63,700 bases of DNA from Lachnospiraceae bacterium (GTDB lineage Bacteria; Bacillota; Clostridia; Lachnospirales; Lachnospiraceae). The stretch is from assembly GCA_017619975.1 (NCBI GenBank), contig JAFZRH010000082.1, positions 1-63,700 of the forward strand, given 5' to 3'. Of this stretch, positions 33,594 to 41,952 are shown one piece after another. Made by a program: the position numbers and the translations under genes. Positions within the stretch are counted from its first letter, which is position 1; each line of letters opens with the position of its first letter. The notes under the pieces are model-generated. The model ran no database searches. It worked only from the letters and a program-made list of their open reading frames with translations, and had not been told where the DNA came from.

Positions 33594-34030
33594 AGAAAGA
33601 AGTATTGCAGATCCGATATCTGACCGAAGATGCCGAGCCGCTGACCTATGTGGAGGGAAAATCCGACTGGATCGACCTGCGGGCAGCGCGGGAAGTGCAT
33701 TTTGAGAAGGGGCAGTTTCAGCTGATCCCGCTCGGGATCGCCGTGAAGCTTCCCGAAGGCTACGAGGCGCATGTGGCGCCGCGCAGCAGCACGTTTAAAA
33801 ATTTCGGCCTGCTGCAGGTGAACGGCGTCGGCGTCGTGGACGGATCCTACTGCGGCGACAACGACGAGTGGTTTGTTCCGATGCTGGCGACGCGGGAAGT
33901 GACGGTCCGCAAGGGCGACCGGATCTGTCAGTTCCGGATCATGAAAAACCAGCCGCCGCTGGAGTTTAAGGCGGTCGATCATTTGGACGGAGAAGACCGG
34001 GGCGGCTTCGGCAGCACGGGGATCCGCTAG
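33590..34030 (+). CDS. dut: dUTP diphosphatase (trimeric)
   Basis: 146 residues with the trimeric dUTPase motifs: SDWIDLRAA (motif 1), APRSSTFKNFGL (2), GVVDGSYCGDNDEW (3), and RGGFGSTG (5, which caps the active site). It hydrolyses dUTP to dUMP and pyrophosphate. The ATG overlaps the carboxypeptidase stop by four bases (ATGA). A strong terminator follows. Confidence 0.93.
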   Translation: MKKEVLQIRYLTEDAEPLTYVEGKSDWIDLRAAREVHFEKGQFQLIPLGIAVKLPEGYEAHVAPRSSTFKNFGLLQVNGVGVVDGSYCGDNDEWFVPMLATREVTVRKGDRICQFRIMKNQPPLEFKAVDHLDGEDRGGFGSTGIR

Positions 34031-34050
34031 AAGAGAAGAACTGAAAAAGG

Positions 34051-34081
34051 AAAGGGCCTGTGCCGCGGCACAGGCCCTTTT
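34051..34081. terminator. Strong hairpin terminator, likely bidirectional
   Basis: Fourteen-base perfect arms AAAGGGCCTGTGCC/GGCACAGGCCCTTT with a two-base loop and flanking A/T runs, between convergent dut and the hydrogenase operon end. Confidence 0.9.
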
Positions 34082-34098
34082 GGTATGGAGGCGAAGCC

Positions 34099-35547
34099 TT
34101 ATTTCATCGACAGTACGCCCATCGGGCAGGTGCTGACGCAGGCGCCGCACTGGATGCAGGCATCCCGGTTGATGGACCAGTCGCCGTCCACGGTGATGGC
34201 GCCCATCGGGCAGGCACCGGCACAGGCACCGCAGAAGATGCAGCCTTCGCCAAACTGAACGCCGGATTCCCCGGCAGCAGCTTCGGCCGCCGGCGCGGCA
34301 GCTTTCGGCGCGGGAGCGGCAGGAACCGTTTCTTTCGCGACGGGAGCCGCTTCGGGCGCCGCCGTCTTGCCGTCCAGGTCACCGATGCGCAAGGTCTTCT
34401 TCGGGCAGTTCGCCACGCAGATGCCGCACCAGACGCACTTCTCGCGGTCGACGGTCCAGCTCTTTGACGCGCGGTCCACCGTGATGGCTTCCATCGGGCA
34501 CTTGCGCATGCACATGCCGCAGTAGATGCAGTCAGGCCCTAAGATGACGCCGGTATCCCAGTCGTTCTTCGCCTGCGGGATCAAACCGGAGAGGAGAGCG
34601 GGAAGGGCTTTTTTCACGGATTCGGGCGCTTTAGCGCTTTCAGCCGGTAAATGCTCGGCCTTCGGCTCAGAATCGCTCTGAGGGGCCTTTACGGGCGCTG
34701 CAGGGGCAGCCGGGGCAGCGGGAGCAGCTTTCACCGGCTCGGAAGGAGCAGGCGCGGCCGGAGCAGCCGGCGCGGCGGCTTTCTCAAAGCGGGACGGCGT
34801 ATTCTCGTCCACGTCGCCCATCGAAAGCGTCTTCTTCGGGCAGCCGCTGACGCAGGCACCGCAGCGGATGCAGGCATTCCGGTCGATCTCCCAGGTCTTC
34901 GCGGCGCGGTCTACGGTCAGAGCGCCGACGGGGCACTTCTTCGCGCAGAGCGTGCAGAATACGCAGTCGCCGCCCATGATGACGCCCTGTGCCTTCGGTT
35001 CCTGGAAGGAGAGCGCTTTCTTCGGGCACTTCGTGATGCACTGTCCGCACTGGACGCATTCGTCGTAGTTGATGGTCCAGCTCTTTGTCGCACGGTCTAC
35101 GGTGATGGCGTTCTCCGGGCAGTTGCGCGCGCAGAGTCCGCAGTAGACGCAGTTCGCCTTGTCCAGCGTGACGCGGCCGGCAACCTTCTGCTTGATGCGG
35201 GAGCCCGTCACGATCAGATCCTTCGGATCCTCCGCGACCATGTGGTAGTCTTCGCTTAAGGAGATGGCCTTGGTGCCGCAGAAATCCTGGCAGGTGCCGC
35301 AGAAGGTGCAGCTGGTCAGATTGATGTCGTAGGTGATCTTTTCGCCGCCTTCGACTTCTTCCACGGTGCGGGTGATCGCGCCGGGCGAGCAGACCTTAAT
35401 GCACATGCCGCAGTTGACGCATTTTTCCGGATCATAGACGATGCGGCCACGGTAGGCGGGCTTGGCATCGACCGGAACTTCGGGGAAGCGGACGGTGTGA
35501 GGCTTTTTAAACAGGTTGGATAATGCTTTTTTCGCGAAAGGGAACAT
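34099..35547 (-). CDS. Ten-cluster polyferredoxin, NuoI/MbhN-like subunit of the hydrogenase
   Basis: About 482 residues. The first 75 residues look like the NuoI/EchF/MbhN electron-transfer subunit with two 4Fe-4S motifs (CVNCGMCIKVC, CTFCGTCQDFC). Eight more CxxCxxCxxxC motifs follow in pairs: CVYCGLCARNC, CVQCGQCITKC, CVFCTLCAKKC, CIRCGACVSGC, then after an Ala/Pro linker CIYCGMCMRKC and CVWCGICVANC, and after another Ala/Pro linker CIFCGACAGAC and CIQCGACVSTC. Usual subunits have two clusters. It would wire several electron donors to the hydrogenase. ATG 35547 (GGGAGG upstream) is preferred over the overlapping GTG 35550. Last gene of the operon. Confidence 0.9.
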   Translation of the reverse strand: MFPFAKKALSNLFKKPHTVRFPEVPVDAKPAYRGRIVYDPEKCVNCGMCIKVCSPGAITRTVEEVEGGEKITYDINLTSCTFCGTCQDFCGTKAISLSEDYHMVAEDPKDLIVTGSRIKQKVAGRVTLDKANCVYCGLCARNCPENAITVDRATKSWTINYDECVQCGQCITKCPKKALSFQEPKAQGVIMGGDCVFCTLCAKKCPVGALTVDRAAKTWEIDRNACIRCGACVSGCPKKTLSMGDVDENTPSRFEKAAAPAAPAAPAPSEPVKAAPAAPAAPAAPVKAPQSDSEPKAEHLPAESAKAPESVKKALPALLSGLIPQAKNDWDTGVILGPDCIYCGMCMRKCPMEAITVDRASKSWTVDREKCVWCGICVANCPKKTLRIGDLDGKTAAPEAAPVAKETVPAAPAPKAAAPAAEAAAGESGVQFGEGCIFCGACAGACPMGAITVDGDWSINRDACIQCGACVSTCPMGVLSMK

Positions 35548-35987
35548 CACATGGCCTCCCGTTTTTTCTTAAGGATCTGCGCAGCCTTGTACAGGCCTTC
35601 GATGATCGCTTCGGGCTTGGGCGTGCAGCCGGCGATGGCTACGTCCACTTCGCAGAACTTCTCCAGCGGAGCTTCCACGGAGTAGCTGCCTTTAAAGACG
35701 TTGCCGGACTGCGGGCAGGAACCGATAGTCACGACGCAGTGCGGATTCGGAACCTGTTCCAGGGTGCGGAGCAGCCGGTCCTTCGACTGGGACGTGATGG
35801 GTCCGGAGACGACCACGATATCCGCGTGCCGCGGGGTGCCGGCGAGTTTAAAGCCGTAGCGCTCCACGTCGTAGCGGGGCGTTAAGCAGGCGACCAGTTC
35901 GATATCGCAGCCGTTGCAGGAACCGGTGTTGACGTGATAGATCCAGGGGGATTTCGTCATACTGTTTGCAATGATCTTTTTAAACAT
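35547..35987 (-). CDS. Group 4 [NiFe] hydrogenase small subunit (NuoB/MbhJ/EchC-like)
   Basis: 146 residues. The proximal 4Fe-4S ligands are GSCNGCDIEL, the TIGSCPQSG Cys and the AGCTPKP Cys, as in NuoB and energy-converting hydrogenases. It passes electrons from the polyferredoxin to the NiFe site in the large subunit. It starts 12 bases after the NuoH-like gene and its stop abuts the polyferredoxin start. Confidence 0.93.
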   Translation of the reverse strand: MFKKIIANSMTKSPWIYHVNTGSCNGCDIELVACLTPRYDVERYGFKLAGTPRHADIVVVSGPITSQSKDRLLRTLEQVPNPHCVVTIGSCPQSGNVFKGSYSVEAPLEKFCEVDVAIAGCTPKPEAIIEGLYKAAQILKKKREAM

Positions 35988-35999
35988 TTCACCGCCTCC

Positions 36000-36980
36000 T
36001 TACAGTCCGAACCAGACCAGGACCAGGCTGACAAGCGCCAGACCCGCGACTACGGTCCAGTAGAATTTGAACAGATGCTCGATCTTTAAGCGCGCGGTAA
36101 ACGCGTGGATAAAGGTCATGCACAGGATGGTCAGCACCGCGCTGATGACAAAGAGCACCAGACCGCCGAGCAGCCAGTACTGGCCGAGGTTGATGTCGCC
36201 CAGGAACAGGACGGAGAAGAGCGCCGTCATGACGAACATCTTGATGGCGGTATTCAGCTTGAAGATGGCCAGCGGAGCGCCGCTGTATTCGATCAGCGGT
36301 CCTTCGCAGATCTCGGTCTCGGCTTCGGCTACGTCGAAGGGCTGCGTGCCGACTTCCGCCGGGATGATCAGCAGGAAGGCCAGGGCGGCCGGGATCATGC
36401 TCCACTGGAAGAGAAGACAGCCGTTCGTCAGCTGCCAGTCGGAGATCCCCTGCAGGGAGAAGACCAGCGCACTGCCGCCGACTTTCTTCGCGACCGCTAA
36501 GAGCACCATGACCAGCGGCAGTTCATAGCCGAGCATGACGACCATCTCACGGGAGATGCCGACACCGGCGAAGGGGCTGCCGGAAGCGCTTCCGCCGATG
36601 ATCAGGGCCACGGCCGGGATCGTCAGCAGATACAGGATGACGATCAGATCCGCAGTGCCCCCGAAAGCGGCCGAATGACCGAAGATCGGGAAGAAGAGCA
36701 TCATCAGGGAAAGGGAGACCAGTCCGATGATCGGAGCCGCCTTGTAGATGCCGGGGCGGGCCGCCGCGGGAATGATGGTCTCTTTGCCCATGAGTTTGAA
36801 GAAGTCATAAAAAGGCTGCACGATGGGCGGGCCGATGCGCCGCTGCATATGGGCCAGCACCTTCCGGTCAATGCCGGCCAGAAGCAGGCCGCCGACGGCG
36901 GCGAACAAAAGTCCCGGGAAGATCAGAACATGCAGGGCCACCACGAGGACGTCGAGTAATCTCGCAAGAATGTCAGGCAT
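36000..36980 (-). CDS. Hydrogenase membrane anchor (NuoH/MbhM/EchB-like)
   Basis: 326 residues with about eight membrane helices. Conserved features include LAHMQRRIGPPIVQPFYDF after the first helix and AEVGTQPFDVAEAETEI, the Glu-rich loop at the junction with the peripheral arm. It couples redox chemistry to ion movement, as NuoH does in complex I. AAGGAGG precedes the start. Confidence 0.93.
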   Translation of the reverse strand: MPDILARLLDVLVVALHVLIFPGLLFAAVGGLLLAGIDRKVLAHMQRRIGPPIVQPFYDFFKLMGKETIIPAAARPGIYKAAPIIGLVSLSLMMLFFPIFGHSAAFGGTADLIVILYLLTIPAVALIIGGSASGSPFAGVGISREMVVMLGYELPLVMVLLAVAKKVGGSALVFSLQGISDWQLTNGCLLFQWSMIPAALAFLLIIPAEVGTQPFDVAEAETEICEGPLIEYSGAPLAIFKLNTAIKMFVMTALFSVLFLGDINLGQYWLLGGLVLFVISAVLTILCMTFIHAFTARLKIEHLFKFYWTVVAGLALVSLVLVWFGL

Positions 36981-36992
36981 TTTCTTTCCTCC

Positions 36993-38915
36993 TTATGACA
37001 GAAATACAAAGGTGAAGAGGGTGATCAGCGTGACGCCGATCACGACCCAGAGGGCATAGTCGTTGGTCTTTCCGGAATGCAGATTGCCCATGACTTTGAA
37101 GTAGCCCTTCAGATCCTTCTTGAAGCCCCAGAACAGATCGGAGCCGCCGACGTGGGAATGCAGGCTTTCTTCGCAGCCGAAGAAGGTGGCGTGCTTGCTG
37201 TCTGTTTTCTCCGGCAGACTGACCGGGCCGCGTTCCCGGGCGCCGCTGACGGCGACCAGCGTTACGGCGCAGGTCACGATCACAAAGAGCAGCAGCCAGA
37301 ACACGGGATCCCAGATGCTGACCGAGGTGAAGGTGGTAGGCTGCGGTCCGATGCCGTTCGCGAAGGCGTAGCCTTCTCCCATCATGGTATCCACGTACTT
37401 GGCGGGATTGGTGACGGCGTTGACGGCGGGATTCACGACGTAGACAATGGTCTGATTGTAGAAGAGGCCGCAGGCGATGCAGAGCGCCGACATGATGAAC
37501 ATGGGCAGCTGCATGCCGAAAGGCACTTCTTTCGTCTTCTCGAGGGTGGCGGGAGCCTGTCCGAAGAAGACCGCGCCGGTAACTTTAATGAACGAAGCCA
37601 GCGTCATAACGGAGACCAGAAGCGCCGTGACGGTGATGATCACGTAGATGAAGTTTCCGCTTAAATTCGCTTTCTCATACGCCGCCTGATAGATGATCCA
37701 CTTGGAAGCAAAACCGTTGAAGGGCGGGATGCCGCTGATGGCGAAGGCGCCGACCAGGAAGCAGGCCGTGGTGCGCGGCATCCGTTTGGCCAGACCGCCC
37801 AGCTTGTCCAGGTTGGTGGTGCCTGTCGCGTAGTAGACCGCGCCGGCCGTCAGGAAGAGCAGCCCCTTGAACAGCGTGTGGTTCATGGCGTGGAACAGAC
37901 CGCCGTACAGACCGAGATTTGTACCCAGGCCGACGGCCATCAGCACGTAGCCGATCTGAGAAATGCTGTGGAAGGCCAGAAGACGCTTGAAATCGTGCTG
38001 CGCCAGCGCCATCGTGACGCCGACGAACATGGTCAGCGCACCGAGGATGGAAAGAAGCAGCATCAGAGATTCCTTGTCCATGGTCCGGAACAGGATGTAG
38101 GTCAGCCGGATGATGCCGTAGATGCCCGCCTTGTTGACCATGCCGGAGAACAGCGTGGAAACGGAGGCCGGAGCGGTGGCGTAGGCATCGGCCGCCGGCG
38201 TGTGGAACGGAACCACGAAGCTCTTGACGGCGAGACCCGCCAGCATGGTGCCGAAGGCCAGGAGCGTGGTGGGCTGCATTCCCTTCGAGGAAATGAGCGC
38301 CGCGATTTGCGCCATGTTCAGCGTATGGGTGGTCAGATACAGGAGCGCCACGCCCAAAAGGAAGAGCGAAGAGCCGATGGAGCCGAGCACCAGATACTTG
38401 AAGGCGCCTTCCAGCGCTTCCGGATGCTTGCCGTGACGGAAGGCCGTCAGAGCCACGGAAGCGAAGGTCATGATCTCGATCATGATGAAGAGGTTGAAAA
38501 CGTCGCCGGTAAACACGAGACCGAGGACGGAACCCGCCAGCATCAGGAACAGCGTGTAGTAGTGACCCAGATGGCCGTCCCGCTCCATGTAGCGGCGGGA
38601 GAAGAGCACGCTCATCAGGAAGGTGAGCGCGGTCAGCAGACCGAAGAACAGGCCCAGACCGTCGATCTCATAGCCGATACCGAAGGCATAGCCGCCTTCC
38701 GGCTTCCAGCCGCCCATCCAGTAGGAAATCACCTCGCCCCTGAAAAAGACCGGGACGATCAGATAGAAGGTCATGGCGGCCGCGCCGAGGCAGGCGATCA
38801 GGCTGATCGCGTAGCGGACGTGTTTGTTCTTATTGCCGAAGATCTCCACCAGGAAGGCTGCCAGGAACAGACCCATCACGGAGATAACGGGGAAATGTAC
38901 GTAGAAATTACTCAT
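36993..38915 (-). CDS. Antiporter-like ion-pumping subunit (MrpD/NuoN/MbhH-like)
   Basis: 640 residues with about fourteen or more helices. It has the antiporter core (FNLFIMIEIMTFASVAL with the key Glu, KSFVVPFHTPAADAYATAPA with the key Lys, AFHSISQIGYVLMAVGLG) and a C-terminal extension with extra helices. Homologues pump protons or sodium in Mrp antiporters and in Mbh hydrogenase. Its start overlaps the MnhC-like gene by four bases. Confidence 0.92.
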   Translation of the reverse strand: MSNFYVHFPVISVMGLFLAAFLVEIFGNKNKHVRYAISLIACLGAAAMTFYLIVPVFFRGEVISYWMGGWKPEGGYAFGIGYEIDGLGLFFGLLTALTFLMSVLFSRRYMERDGHLGHYYTLFLMLAGSVLGLVFTGDVFNLFIMIEIMTFASVALTAFRHGKHPEALEGAFKYLVLGSIGSSLFLLGVALLYLTTHTLNMAQIAALISSKGMQPTTLLAFGTMLAGLAVKSFVVPFHTPAADAYATAPASVSTLFSGMVNKAGIYGIIRLTYILFRTMDKESLMLLLSILGALTMFVGVTMALAQHDFKRLLAFHSISQIGYVLMAVGLGTNLGLYGGLFHAMNHTLFKGLLFLTAGAVYYATGTTNLDKLGGLAKRMPRTTACFLVGAFAISGIPPFNGFASKWIIYQAAYEKANLSGNFIYVIITVTALLVSVMTLASFIKVTGAVFFGQAPATLEKTKEVPFGMQLPMFIMSALCIACGLFYNQTIVYVVNPAVNAVTNPAKYVDTMMGEGYAFANGIGPQPTTFTSVSIWDPVFWLLLFVIVTCAVTLVAVSGARERGPVSLPEKTDSKHATFFGCEESLHSHVGGSDLFWGFKKDLKGYFKVMGNLHSGKTNDYALWVVIGVTLITLFTFVFLS

Positions 38916-39268
38916 CCGTTCAGCCTCCTTATCTCGTCGGCATCCGTCGTTTTATAGCGGCGCTTCAGCATGATGACCAGGGACAGAGCCATGGCGTCCA
39001 CGCAGGCGCCGATGACGATGCTGGTCAGGGTCAGGGCCTGGGGAATCGGGTCCACGAAGAAGGACAGGTTCCCGTTGATGATGTCCGAGAGCGTGTAGAT
39101 CGGCGCGGTGCCGTTTTCATGGAAGCCGATGCTGACGATCAGCATGTTGATGCCGTAATCCATGATGCCCATGCCGATGACGATCTTGATCAGCTCGCGC
39201 TTGGCGCACATGACGTAGAGGCCGAGCGCGATGAGGCAGATGGCAACGATATAGTTTATGAGTATCAT
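38912..39268 (-). CDS. MnhC/NuoK-like subunit (MbhG-like)
   Basis: 118 residues with three helices and the NuoK/MrpC pattern (KIVIGMGIMDYGINMLIV, PQALTLTSIVIGACVDAMALSL). It packs beside the antiporter-like subunit in Mrp and Mbh complexes. Four-base overlaps at both ends show tight coupling. Confidence 0.9.
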   Translation of the reverse strand: MILINYIVAICLIALGLYVMCAKRELIKIVIGMGIMDYGINMLIVSIGFHENGTAPIYTLSDIINGNLSFFVDPIPQALTLTSIVIGACVDAMALSLVIMLKRRYKTTDADEIRRLNG

Positions 39269-39741
39269 TCCTTCGCCTCCTTTTCATTGTCCGTATCCGG
39301 TGCGAGGATACCCATGAGCAGCAGCAGCAAAAAGCCGACGCCGCAGAGGACCTTGAAGCCGACGGCGTAGCTCATGAAGGTGATGGTGCCGCCGCTGATC
39401 AGGTCGCCGACCGGACCGATGTTGTAGAAAATGTTGCGGCAGAACACGCTGCCGACGAAGATGCCGCCCAGACCCAGGATCACGTACAGCGTGGCACCGA
39501 CGGATTCACCGACCCGGAGCGCTTCGCTGCTGATCGCTTTGGAAGCGGTCTTGTAGCCGTAGCCGAGATAGAGCAGCAGAGCGGAGGACGCCACGATGAC
39601 GCCGCCCTGGAAGCCGCCGCCCGGACTTACGGTCCCGAAAAGGATGATGTACAGGCCGAAGATGAGCGCGAAGGGCAGGAACTTATCGGCGCCGCATTTG
39701 ACGATCACGTTTTGCTGCGTGATGCCTTTTTTATACTTCAT
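39265..39741 (-). CDS. MnhB-like subunit (MbhF-like)
   Basis: 158 residues, four helices, with LYIILFGTVSPGGGFQGGV, the Gly-rich signature of MnhB/MrpB. It belongs to the ion-translocating module. It overlaps the upstream MbhE-like gene by 11 bases. Confidence 0.9.
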   Translation of the reverse strand: MKYKKGITQQNVIVKCGADKFLPFALIFGLYIILFGTVSPGGGFQGGVIVASSALLLYLGYGYKTASKAISSEALRVGESVGATLYVILGLGGIFVGSVFCRNIFYNIGPVGDLISGGTITFMSYAVGFKVLCGVGFLLLLLMGILAPDTDNEKEAKE

Positions 39742-40105
39742 CTTTTTCTTCCTCCTTTCCGGCTTCCCTGTGAGAGATGGCCAGGATCACGAAGGATCCG
39801 GCAATGGCGGTCAGCAGGATGAACGATTCGCCGAGCGTATCGTAGCCACGGAAGTCGAACACGACGGAGGCGACATCGTTGGCCGCGTAGGCTTCGTCCA
39901 GGTTTTTCTGGACGATGATCGCCGCCGCGCCGTCGGCACCGTTTAAGTCTTCGACGTTCGGATCGACGACTTCATTCATGTTGACCTTGCTGCCGTCGTA
40001 GGTGGGCGGCAGATTGATCTTGGCCCAGACCAGCGCATACAGGCCGGCCGCCAGGAGCATCAGCACGCAGATCAGAGCGAGGATTCGTCTGGTTTTAGTC
40101 TTCAT
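39731..40105 (-). CDS. MbhE-like hydrogenase membrane subunit
   Basis: 124 residues with one helix at each end and a soluble loop between; VVFDFRGYDTLGESFILLTAI is the signature of the MbhE/MrpA C-terminal region. ATG 40105 is chosen because AAGGAGG lies nine bases upstream; earlier in-frame ATGs would sit on or before that site. It overlaps the DUF4040 gene by 11 bases. Confidence 0.82.
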   Translation of the reverse strand: MKTKTRRILALICVLMLLAAGLYALVWAKINLPPTYDGSKVNMNEVVDPNVEDLNGADGAAAIIVQKNLDEAYAANDVASVVFDFRGYDTLGESFILLTAIAGSFVILAISHREAGKEEEKDEV

Positions 40106-40400
40106 GAGGCTCATCCTCCTTCTTTTCATCGTGTTTGCTGGTCTTCTGCAGGGCGATGATAAAGAGCACCGTGGAAAGCACGGCGCCGACCGCCGCTTCC
40201 GCGATGGCTACGTCCGGAGCCTGCAGCAGAATGAAGCCCAGAGCCACAAAGCCGCCCGTCACGCCCAGCGCGATGATGGAGGACAGGAGCTTTTTGGAGA
40301 AGGCCGCGTAGAGCGCGCTGACCAGGATCCCGATCATGACGAGCGTGTTCAGGACGGTCAGAGCGTCGAAATTCATCAGAGCCAGGAGATTAAGCTTCAT
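40095..40400 (-). CDS. DUF4040/MbhD-like subunit
   Basis: 101 residues with three helices: FILLQAPDVAIAEAAVGAVL is the conserved segment of the MbhD/MrpA-type domain, whose Asp and Glu lie in the ion path. The acidic, lysine-rich tail is cytoplasmic. Overlaps the MnhG gene by 11 bases. Confidence 0.88.
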   Translation of the reverse strand: MKLNLLALMNFDALTVLNTLVMIGILVSALYAAFSKKLLSSIIALGVTGGFVALGFILLQAPDVAIAEAAVGAVLSTVLFIIALQKTSKHDEKKEDEPHED

Positions 40401-40734
40401 CTTCCAGATCCTCCTTTAACTGATCCACGGTCAGATCCTTTTCGGTGACGGCTTTGCTCGCGTAGGCGGCGCGGCCGAGCGCATGACCGGTGATCGGCGC
40501 GGTGAGCAGGTAGAACGCTCCCAGAACGCCCAGCTTCACGGCCATGGCGGAATCCTTCAGGATGAAGATCGCGTACAGGATACCGGCGACGATGACGCCC
40601 AGGATCCCCAGCGTGGAGATGTTGGTGGCGGACTGCATGCGGGAAAGGGTATCCTTCAGGCGGAGCATGCCGACTACGCCGGCGATGGCGAAGAAGAGAC
40701 TGATGCCCAGCAGCACGTAAATAGCGTACATCAT
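40390..40734 (-). CDS. MnhG-like subunit (MbhC-like)
   Basis: 114 residues, three helices. The MnhG signature (GMLRLKDTLSRMQSATNIST and LTAPITGHALGRAAY) is clear. It is part of the sodium/proton-translocating module of Mrp-type complexes. Overlaps its upstream neighbour by four bases. Confidence 0.9.
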   Translation of the reverse strand: MMYAIYVLLGISLFFAIAGVVGMLRLKDTLSRMQSATNISTLGILGVIVAGILYAIFILKDSAMAVKLGVLGAFYLLTAPITGHALGRAAYASKAVTEKDLTVDQLKEDLEDEA

Positions 40735-40985
40735 AAGCGTCCCTCCACATATCTGGCGATGATAACGGAGCCGATGAAGCCGAGCAGAGCCGTTACCAGC
40801 GCAATGTCAAGGAAAATGCCGCGGCCGCTGTAGAGCGCGAACAGCACCAGGGCGATATCCGTCAGCACGTCGATGCTGTCGGCCGCCACGGCCCGGTCCA
40901 CGCCGCTGGGACCTTTAAAGAGGCGGTAGAACAGAAGCAGCGCCAGTACGATAAAGCACAGCGCGCCGTAAAGAAAGACTTCCAT
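40731..40985 (-). CDS. MnhF-like subunit (MbhB-like)
   Basis: 84 residues, three helices, with RLFKGPSGVDRAVAADSIDV, the MnhF/MrpF signature. The start ATG 40985 overlaps the MnhE stop by one base (TGATG), a reinitiation arrangement. Longer in-frame readings upstream are shadows of the MnhE gene. Confidence 0.9.
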   Translation of the reverse strand: MEVFLYGALCFIVLALLLFYRLFKGPSGVDRAVAADSIDVLTDIALVLFALYSGRGIFLDIALVTALLGFIGSVIIARYVEGRL

Positions 40986-41533
40986 CAGCGCCAGATCCTC
41001 CTTATCCAGGATTCCAGAGTCCCCTTGATGGCCTTGCCGGCCTTTCCGGACTCTGTTTCGTTCACGTTGATCCAGTGAACGTAGTAGTAGCTTTTGCCGT
41101 TTTCCTCCACGATGTCCAGCGTGATGGTGCCGGGCGTTAAGGTGATGGAATTGGCCAACATGGACCGGCCGTATTCGCTCGTCAGTTCCGTCGGGATCTT
41201 GACGACGCCGGGCTTCGTCTTTTTCAGGCCCAGACCGCGCAGCGCCATATCCGTATTGGCCTTGATCAGTTCGATGGGGAAGATGATCAGGCAGTAGAAG
41301 ATGAGCAGCAGCAGCCGGTCCGGCCTGAGAAGCCAGAAGGCCTTTTCGTGCACGAAGTAGCGTGCGGAAAAGACGGCGACCAGTAAAGAAATGAGAGCGC
41401 CGGCGATCAGAATCTGCCATTCTCCCTGTTCCAGACCGTCCCAGAGCTGCGTGATCTCACCGGTCAGCAGCAGCCAGAAGACAAAGCAGAGAAGAAAGGT
41501 GGCGCACAGGGCGGGTAACTTATGCTTTTTCAA
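40985..41533 (-). CDS. MnhE-like subunit (MbhA-like)
   Basis: 182 residues: two to three N-terminal helices and a soluble MnhE domain (IELIKANTDMALRGLG, NSITLTPGTITLDI, YYYVHWINV). The start is a TTG with AAGGAGG six bases upstream. First of the Mrp-like membrane genes in the operon. Confidence 0.9.
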   Translation of the reverse strand: MKKHKLPALCATFLLCFVFWLLLTGEITQLWDGLEQGEWQILIAGALISLLVAVFSARYFVHEKAFWLLRPDRLLLLIFYCLIIFPIELIKANTDMALRGLGLKKTKPGVVKIPTELTSEYGRSMLANSITLTPGTITLDIVEENGKSYYYVHWINVNETESGKAGKAIKGTLESWIRRIWR

Positions 41534-41574
41534 AAGAAACCTCCTTACGTAAGAGTATTCTGTGAGTTCGTTGA

Positions 41575-41916
41575 TTATTCGACCAGAAGATCCGTCAGCT
41601 TGTAGCCGCTGCCTCCGGTGAGGCGGATCTTCTCACTGCCGCAGACCGGGCAGACGTACAGGCCGCGCCGTCCTTCGCTTTCGGCCCCGCAGGCTTCGCA
41701 GCGGATCTGCGGCGGTACGAATTCGGCGATCAGCTTCGCGCCTTCTGCCGCGGTTCCCCGGGAAAGCTCCCGCAGGGCGTGCTCCAGATAGGAGGGCACC
41801 ACACCGGAGAGGACGCCGATGGAAAGGCGGATCTCCAGGATCCGGCTCGCCTCGTTTTCCTTCACCAGCGGCAGAGCGGTCCGCAGGATCTGTTCGGCAA
41901 TGGCCATCTCGTGCAT
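41575..41916 (-). CDS. hypA: Hydrogenase nickel insertion protein HypA
   Basis: 113 residues. N-terminal MHEM contains the nickel-binding His 2; two zinc CxxC pairs (CEAC and CPVC) form the structural site. HypA delivers nickel to the hydrogenase large subunit, usually with the GTPase HypB, which is not encoded in this window. Placing hypA inside the structural operon, right after the large-subunit gene, ties nickel loading to its client. Confidence 0.94.
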   Translation of the reverse strand: MHEMAIAEQILRTALPLVKENEASRILEIRLSIGVLSGVVPSYLEHALRELSRGTAAEGAKLIAEFVPPQIRCEACGAESEGRRGLYVCPVCGSEKIRLTGGSGYKLTDLLVE

Positions 41917-41952
41917 GCTGTATTCCTTCTTGTCCGGCCTGCTTCGCTGGTC

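Noticed and set aside
40731-41420. A longer in-frame version of the MnhF-like protein
   Set aside because: The extra N-terminal part is low-complexity Arg-rich sequence overlapping the MnhE gene in another frame; the family length is about 84 residues and starts at 40985.
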